DNA of 38,268 nt from an uncultured bacterium (GTDB taxonomy: Bacteria; Actinomycetota; Coriobacteriia; Coriobacteriales; Coriobacteriaceae), in the NCBI GenBank assembly GCA_905214105.1, contig CAJMKK010000014.1, positions 1-38,268 of the forward strand, written 5' to 3'. This document shows, in pieces, positions 34,770 through 38,268 of the stretch (position 1 is its first letter; every line of letters begins with the position of its first letter). Below the pieces are notes generated by a model, which was not told where the DNA came from, ran no database searches, and saw only the letters and a program-made list of their open reading frames with translations. A program made the position numbers and the translations under genes.

Positions 34770-34834
34770 GCGATAGGAGCTCTTGCGGGTATGGCTTGTC
34801 CGCAGGTTTATAAGTCCCGAAGAGCTCTTATCGC
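34770..34834. repeat. Inverted repeat before the NtrC-like gene
   Basis: GCGATAGGAGCTCTTGCGGG (34770-34789) pairs with 34816-34834 with two differences. The arms contain the palindrome GAGCTC. Just before it, TGCTGGT occurs three times in tandem (34730-34749). It may act as a terminator for the exporter gene or as an operator. Confidence 0.7.
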
Positions 34835-34983
34835 CCCGCCAGGATGGCGATGCGGGGCAACACCTATACTCGCAGGACGGCGCTTTCTGCCCTATAGTGT
34901 TTGGTGAGCAATATCGTTCAATTTTGAAACACTCGGTCGTGCGACCGTCGGCGGTTGCACGTCGCCGCGGACAGGGGCAAATC

Positions 34984-36201
34984 ATGGATAGCGATGCCAA
35001 GCTGAACATCTTGACCGAGGCCCTGGCTGCTGCCGGGGCCTCGGCATTGGCAATCGATGCGCGTGGGGACGTCGCGATTTCGACCATGAATGACGCGGCG
35101 CTTGAGCGGGATGTGGCGGCTTTTGTCGCTGAGCGCCTCGACCGTATAGGAGACGGCGCGCGTCTGGTTATGGGGCGTGCGGGTACGCGCCTGAGCCTGA
35201 CCGTTCGCCCCACCGACAAAGAGGGCGGGGGCCCTTGGGTCGTCGTGGTCCGCGAGGTGCGCGGCGCCGCGGCACATGCGGGCATCGAGTGGCTCAACGC
35301 TGACGAAGTTGAGGCCCGCTACGAATCGAGCGCGTACGGCATCGTTGAGGGGGCGGCCTCGGTAGCTGCGCCGGTCGCCGAGAGCTACGCGCGCGGCGTG
35401 CCCCTTATGCTCGAGGGCGAGCTGGGAGCGGGTCAGGTCGAGATCGCCAAGCGCCTCTATCTGGACGGTCCTTTTGCCGATCAACCCTTTGTTGCCGTTG
35501 CGCTCGATGAGCTTACCGATCGCGGTTGGCGCCATCTGCTCAAAAGCGCCGAATCGCCGTTGTTCCAAACGGGGCTGACACTTTGCATTGAGGGCTGGAA
35601 TGCGGTTGGCCCCCAGCGCCTCCGCGAGCTCGTTTCCACGATGGCCGACACCGCGTTGGCGACGCGCTGCCATGTGGTGCTGACGGCGAATGACATGCCG
35701 GGCGGCAGCGAAAGTGATCAAGCCGCCTTTGTGACCGAGCGCTTCGCCTGTGCGGTGGGCGTGGCGCCGGCAATCGCCGAGCAGGGAGCCGCGTCGACGA
35801 AGGTTGCGCGCTATTTGGAATATCTCGCTAACGCATTTGGGACGGCAGCGCCCACGCTGTCTGCCGCGGCGACGAAGACGCTCGATGCTTACCGCTGGCC
35901 GCGCAATTATCTGCAGCTCCGCGAGGTCTCGGAACGACTGTATATATTGGGGGGGGCGGGCACGGTGGACCGCGCTGTGGCGGAGGAAGTGCTCGCCCAA
36001 GAGGGCGTGATTAAGACCGCAACCTTTGGCGCCCCGACACTCGAAAGCGACCTGTATATCCTGCGACCGCTGGCCGATACCGAGCGAGATATCGCACATC
36101 TGGTTGTAGATCATCTCCACGGCAACCGAACCCGTGCGGCGGAGGTGCTGGGCATAAGCCGAACAACGCTGTGGCGCTTACTGAAGGACGATGACCGTTG
36201 A
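34984..36201 (+). CDS. NtrC-like regulator with degenerate AAA+ domain and Fis-type DNA-binding domain
   Basis: This 405-residue protein has the outline of a sigma-54 activator. Residues 1-110 form a poorly conserved sensor region. The central region aligns with an AAA+ module, but Walker A reads GELGAGQVEIAK (145-156; GESGTGKE in functional proteins, so the lysine is replaced by Gln). Walker B reads LCIEGWNAVG instead of LFLDEI, and the sigma-54 contact loop GAFTGA is absent. The C-terminus (about 377-402) is a Fis-type helix-turn-helix, NRTRAAEVLGISRTTLWRLLK. It probably binds DNA without ATP hydrolysis or sigma-54 contact. The ATG at 34984 follows AGGGGC; upstream codons are unlikely because the frame crosses the inverted repeat. 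Confidence 0.8.
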   Translation: MDSDAKLNILTEALAAAGASALAIDARGDVAISTMNDAALERDVAAFVAERLDRIGDGARLVMGRAGTRLSLTVRPTDKEGGGPWVVVVREVRGAAAHAGIEWLNADEVEARYESSAYGIVEGAASVAAPVAESYARGVPLMLEGELGAGQVEIAKRLYLDGPFADQPFVAVALDELTDRGWRHLLKSAESPLFQTGLTLCIEGWNAVGPQRLRELVSTMADTALATRCHVVLTANDMPGGSESDQAAFVTERFACAVGVAPAIAEQGAASTKVARYLEYLANAFGTAAPTLSAAATKTLDAYRWPRNYLQLREVSERLYILGGAGTVDRAVAEEVLAQEGVIKTATFGAPTLESDLYILRPLADTERDIAHLVVDHLHGNRTRAAEVLGISRTTLWRLLKDDDR

Positions 36202-36285
36202 GCGAGGCGCCCGTGACCGCGCGCGACGCGTGTGCTACAGTCCAAAGCGTTATTGTTTCGATTTGGTTACGGCGTGCGGGGGCGT

Positions 36286-36861
36286 ATGGCTGAGACTACA
36301 AAACCGAGCCGCAGAAGGCGGAGCGCCGCGCCGGTCAACCGACGCACAACATCGGTGACGTGGGGCAAACACGCCTCGGGGTTTGATGGCTCGTTCAAAC
36401 GCACTAAATACGGCTATCCTTCGGCAAGCGCCCGCTTGGCCATGCAGGCAGAGTCCTCGTTGTGGGGCCGCAAACGCGTGGTGGGCTCAAAGCTCAAGCA
36501 CGACGGAACGCTCGGTTACATCAGCCGCGGGGCGGCTCGTCGCAGCGGACTCAATCCGGCTGGTTGGCATCGTTATGTTCCGATCGCGGTCGTCGTTGCA
36601 GTGATCGTCATCGCACTCGCTGCGCTTGGCTACGCCGGCGGCGGTGCCAACTTGGACGCGATGTTTAAATCGCCCGAGCTCGCGCATGCAGGCACAGAAA
36701 TTGTCGAGGGCGCTCAGACCCAGACGGGCGTCGCGCCCCAGCGCGGTATCGTTGCGGCAGCCTCCACCATCGCCGACGCTCAAAAGGACGACGGCGAACA
36801 GGGCGACGGCGCCGAAACGACCCACACGAACGAAACGACGACAACTCCATTGGCAAGATAA
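36286..36861 (+). CDS. Small basic membrane protein, function unknown
   Basis: I do not recognise this 191-residue protein. Residues 1-85 are very basic (KPSRRRRSAAPVNRR near the start) and include YGYPSASARLAMQ. One hydrophobic helix (about 95-118, VPIAVVVAVIVIALAALGYA) follows, then an acidic, threonine-rich tail (ending TTHTNETTTTPLAR) of about 70 residues. The likely topology is N-in, C-out. The ATG at 36286 lacks a strong ribosome-binding site (GGGGGC upstream); an in-frame GTG at 36232 is an alternative. It starts 84 bases after the NtrC-like stop and may be co-transcribed. Confidence 0.6.
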   Translation: MAETTKPSRRRRSAAPVNRRTTSVTWGKHASGFDGSFKRTKYGYPSASARLAMQAESSLWGRKRVVGSKLKHDGTLGYISRGAARRSGLNPAGWHRYVPIAVVVAVIVIALAALGYAGGGANLDAMFKSPELAHAGTEIVEGAQTQTGVAPQRGIVAAASTIADAQKDDGEQGDGAETTHTNETTTTPLAR

Positions 36862-36986
36862 GTTGCGAGTGGGACAGCTAATTTGGGATTGGGCCTTTTA
36901 GCTGCCGAAGTGCCAGATGTCACCAGTGGCGCACCCGATGTCAGTCACCAACAGCGAGCGAGCCGCATTCACGCCAATCTGACGTT

Positions 36987-37003
36987 CGTTAGAACGGCGG
37001 AAC
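36987..37003 (-). repeat. 17-bp sequence shared with 32666-32682
   Basis: Reverse-orientation copy of GTTCCGCCGTTCTAACG, three bases from the nitroreductase stop codon. Confidence 0.7.
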
Positions 37004-37006
37004 TAA

Positions 37007-37528
37007 TTACTTTACGTACACCACGTTGTCGCGGCGCGGCTTTGCCTCGGGTAGCGTGTCCTCGGCATAGCCCAGAATGCAGTGACCGACGCCGCGCAGG
37101 CTGCCGTCGGCGGGCAGGCCCCAGCTGGCCAGCAGCTCCAAGCCCTCGGGCGAGTCAAAGACCTCATGCGCGCGGTGAATCCAGCACGAATCGACACCCA
37201 GTGCATAGGCGGCGTTGAGCAAGTTGCCCATGGCGAGCGAGCCGTCTTCCAGATGCGTGGGCACGCTGCGGTCGACGAGCACTACCACAACGGTCTTGGC
37301 GCCGTAGAAGGGATCTCCCTCGCTGCCCATAACTTGGACGTTGAGCTGCGAGAGGCGCTCGACGGTTGCGGGATCGGTGACGGCGACGAACGTGACCGGC
37401 TGGCGCCCCATGCCGCTCGGCGCATACTGGCCGGCTTCGAGAATGCGTGCGAGCTTCTCGGCCTCGACAGGGCGATCGCTGTATTTGCGGCAGCTGCGGC
37501 GGTGGATGAGCGCCTCGATGGTCTCCAT
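37007..37528 (-). CDS. Nitroreductase-family flavoprotein
   Basis: This 173-residue protein has the FMN-binding start IEALIHRRSCRKYSDRPV, the QYAPSGMGRQP segment and the late LRGVGHCILGYAED typical of short, ferredoxin-like nitroreductases. Such enzymes reduce nitro compounds, quinones or flavins with NAD(P)H; a physiological substrate cannot be named. The ATG at 37528 follows AGGAGG at ideal spacing. It is convergent with the small basic membrane protein gene. Confidence 0.92.
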   Translation of the reverse strand: METIEALIHRRSCRKYSDRPVEAEKLARILEAGQYAPSGMGRQPVTFVAVTDPATVERLSQLNVQVMGSEGDPFYGAKTVVVVLVDRSVPTHLEDGSLAMGNLLNAAYALGVDSCWIHRAHEVFDSPEGLELLASWGLPADGSLRGVGHCILGYAEDTLPEAKPRRDNVVYVK

Positions 37529-37818
37529 GTGTCCTCCTGACGTTGGTTGCGATGCCTCGTTCTTACCCGCCGAACCAAAACCGTAATCGCGCCGTCGGCC
37601 CCAAAAAATGCAAGCTACCAGGTGGAAAAGTTGGTTTGCATAAAACTTCAGCCAGAATGTGACAAACCGGTGGGATGATTAAACGTTTTATCCCGTCTAC
37701 CCTGCGGTTTTTACCATTTGCCTAAATGATGCGCGCATAAGCTCTGATAAAGGTTTTACTAAAGGAGTACCAACGTTTATCAACGCGCCATGGTGGCGCC
37801 GGGCCAGGAGGTAACATC

Positions 37819-38109
37819 ATGTTCCAGGCTGGAGATGTCGTCGAGACCGACTTCGAAGGATTTCTGAAGCTGTTGCGTTCCAAGACGCGCGCTTTCGTGT
37901 CGATCAATGATCACGAATACTACATCACGCACACCGATGGCTATTGGCGTGTTCAGGATTGCGAGACCCTCAACGATAAGGGCCACTTTACTGACTGCTC
38001 CGAGCTGGTCAACACGGTCTGCGAGGTCGTCGAGCTGCCTTGGATCTGCGGCAAGAGCCTGCACGACAGCTTCTCGGGCGCCACGGTCTACGAGGCCGTC
38101 GCTGCTTAA
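37819..38109 (+). CDS. Small conserved-looking cytoplasmic protein, function unknown
   Basis: I do not recognise this 96-residue protein. It begins MFQAGDVVETDFEGFLKLL, is acidic, has no membrane helix or signal peptide, and contains three cysteines (in VQDCETL, FTDCSEL and WICGKS, with a fourth in NTVCEV). The pattern EYYITHTDGYWRVQD suggests a small beta-rich fold. The ATG at 37819 has a strong GGAGG site and a clear terminator follows, so the gene is real and monocistronic. Upstream, 290 bases hold no gene; a GATAAA/TTTATC pair (about 37746-37781) and a short GCGCC hairpin lie just before it. Confidence 0.75.
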   Translation: MFQAGDVVETDFEGFLKLLRSKTRAFVSINDHEYYITHTDGYWRVQDCETLNDKGHFTDCSELVNTVCEVVELPWICGKSLHDSFSGATVYEAVAA

Positions 38110-38135
38110 CAGCCAACAATCGATATTCTCTCGCA

Positions 38136-38170
38136 ACCGCCGGCGCCGCCCCGCGCCGGCGGTCTTTTTT
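38136..38170 (+). terminator. Intrinsic terminator of the small protein gene
   Basis: ACCGCCGGCGC (38136-38146) pairs exactly with GCGCCGGCGGT (38153-38163), followed by six T. The remaining 98 bases to the window end hold no gene; a CCCGCGTT/AACGCGGG hairpin (38239-38268) touches the edge. Confidence 0.92.
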
Positions 38171-38268
38171 GTCGATATGTTATATAGGTCGCATGTCTTG
38201 GGTTGATTGTCAATCTCAACGCAACAGCCTGAACGGGTCCCGCGTTTCCGCAGCTAGCGCAACGCGGG

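Noticed and set aside
38171..38268. tRNA gene at the right edge
   Set aside because: The CCCGCGTT/AACGCGGG hairpin has no cloverleaf around it, and no T-loop or anticodon stem could be placed.

Overview
The window looks like chromosomal DNA of a gut actinobacterium of class Coriobacteriia, most like Collinsella. This is an inference from the GC-rich coding style, the gene repertoire (several fructose-type PTS parts, a split transketolase, LarE, a YeiH-type exporter, LacI-family regulators) and the tilS-hpt-ftsH cluster; no species call is possible from sequence alone. Most of it is ordinary core genome, with the interest concentrated in one sugar operon and in a dense set of intergenic hairpin repeats.

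Layout. The window opens inside a 5S rRNA gene and its terminator (1-156). A small tail-anchored protein, an Hsp20 chaperone and a WalJ-like metallo-hydrolase follow. Next come tilS-hpt-ftsH (2332-6703), a class I aminotransferase, a PHP-domain hydrolase and a TrmA/RlmD-type RNA methyltransferase. A polar amino acid ABC transporter (10940-13361) has a long hairpin between its binding-protein and permease genes. An EF-G paralogue with eroded GTPase motifs (13659-15734) and a membrane-anchored nuclease come next.

Sugar operon. At 16941-24356 a LacI-type repressor is divergent from a PTS EIIBC gene, followed by a stand-alone GatZ/KbaZ-like protein, a small TalC-type transaldolase, a two-gene transketolase and the PTS EIIA. 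The probable logic is: the PTS imports and phosphorylates a sugar, the GatZ-like protein processes it (perhaps as an epimerase), and transaldolase plus transketolase feed it into the pentose phosphate network. No kinase, no GatY aldolase and no isomerase are present. This is the best candidate for an undescribed pathway. An interlocked (pseudoknot-like) RNA structure precedes the GatZ-like gene and a terminator-like hairpin precedes the transaldolase gene.

Duplication and decay region (24442-27517). Two closely related HAD phosphatase genes, each with the same 20-bp promoter-proximal palindrome, flank larE. Just after the first HAD gene lies an in-frame, internally deleted remnant of a LacI-family gene whose relative is intact at 29140-30273. 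Next to the remnant is a 150-bp array of eight TCTCTCTAA motifs in both orientations, spaced by near-integral helical turns.

Right part. A DUF4143 ATPase in AT-richer DNA, the LacI-family gene, a repeat island (30322-30654), glmS, a GntR/FCD regulator divergent from a YeiH-type exporter, a degenerate NtrC-like regulator, two small proteins and a nitroreductase complete the window. Several unrelated hairpin elements share a CTGTCCC/GGGACAG core.
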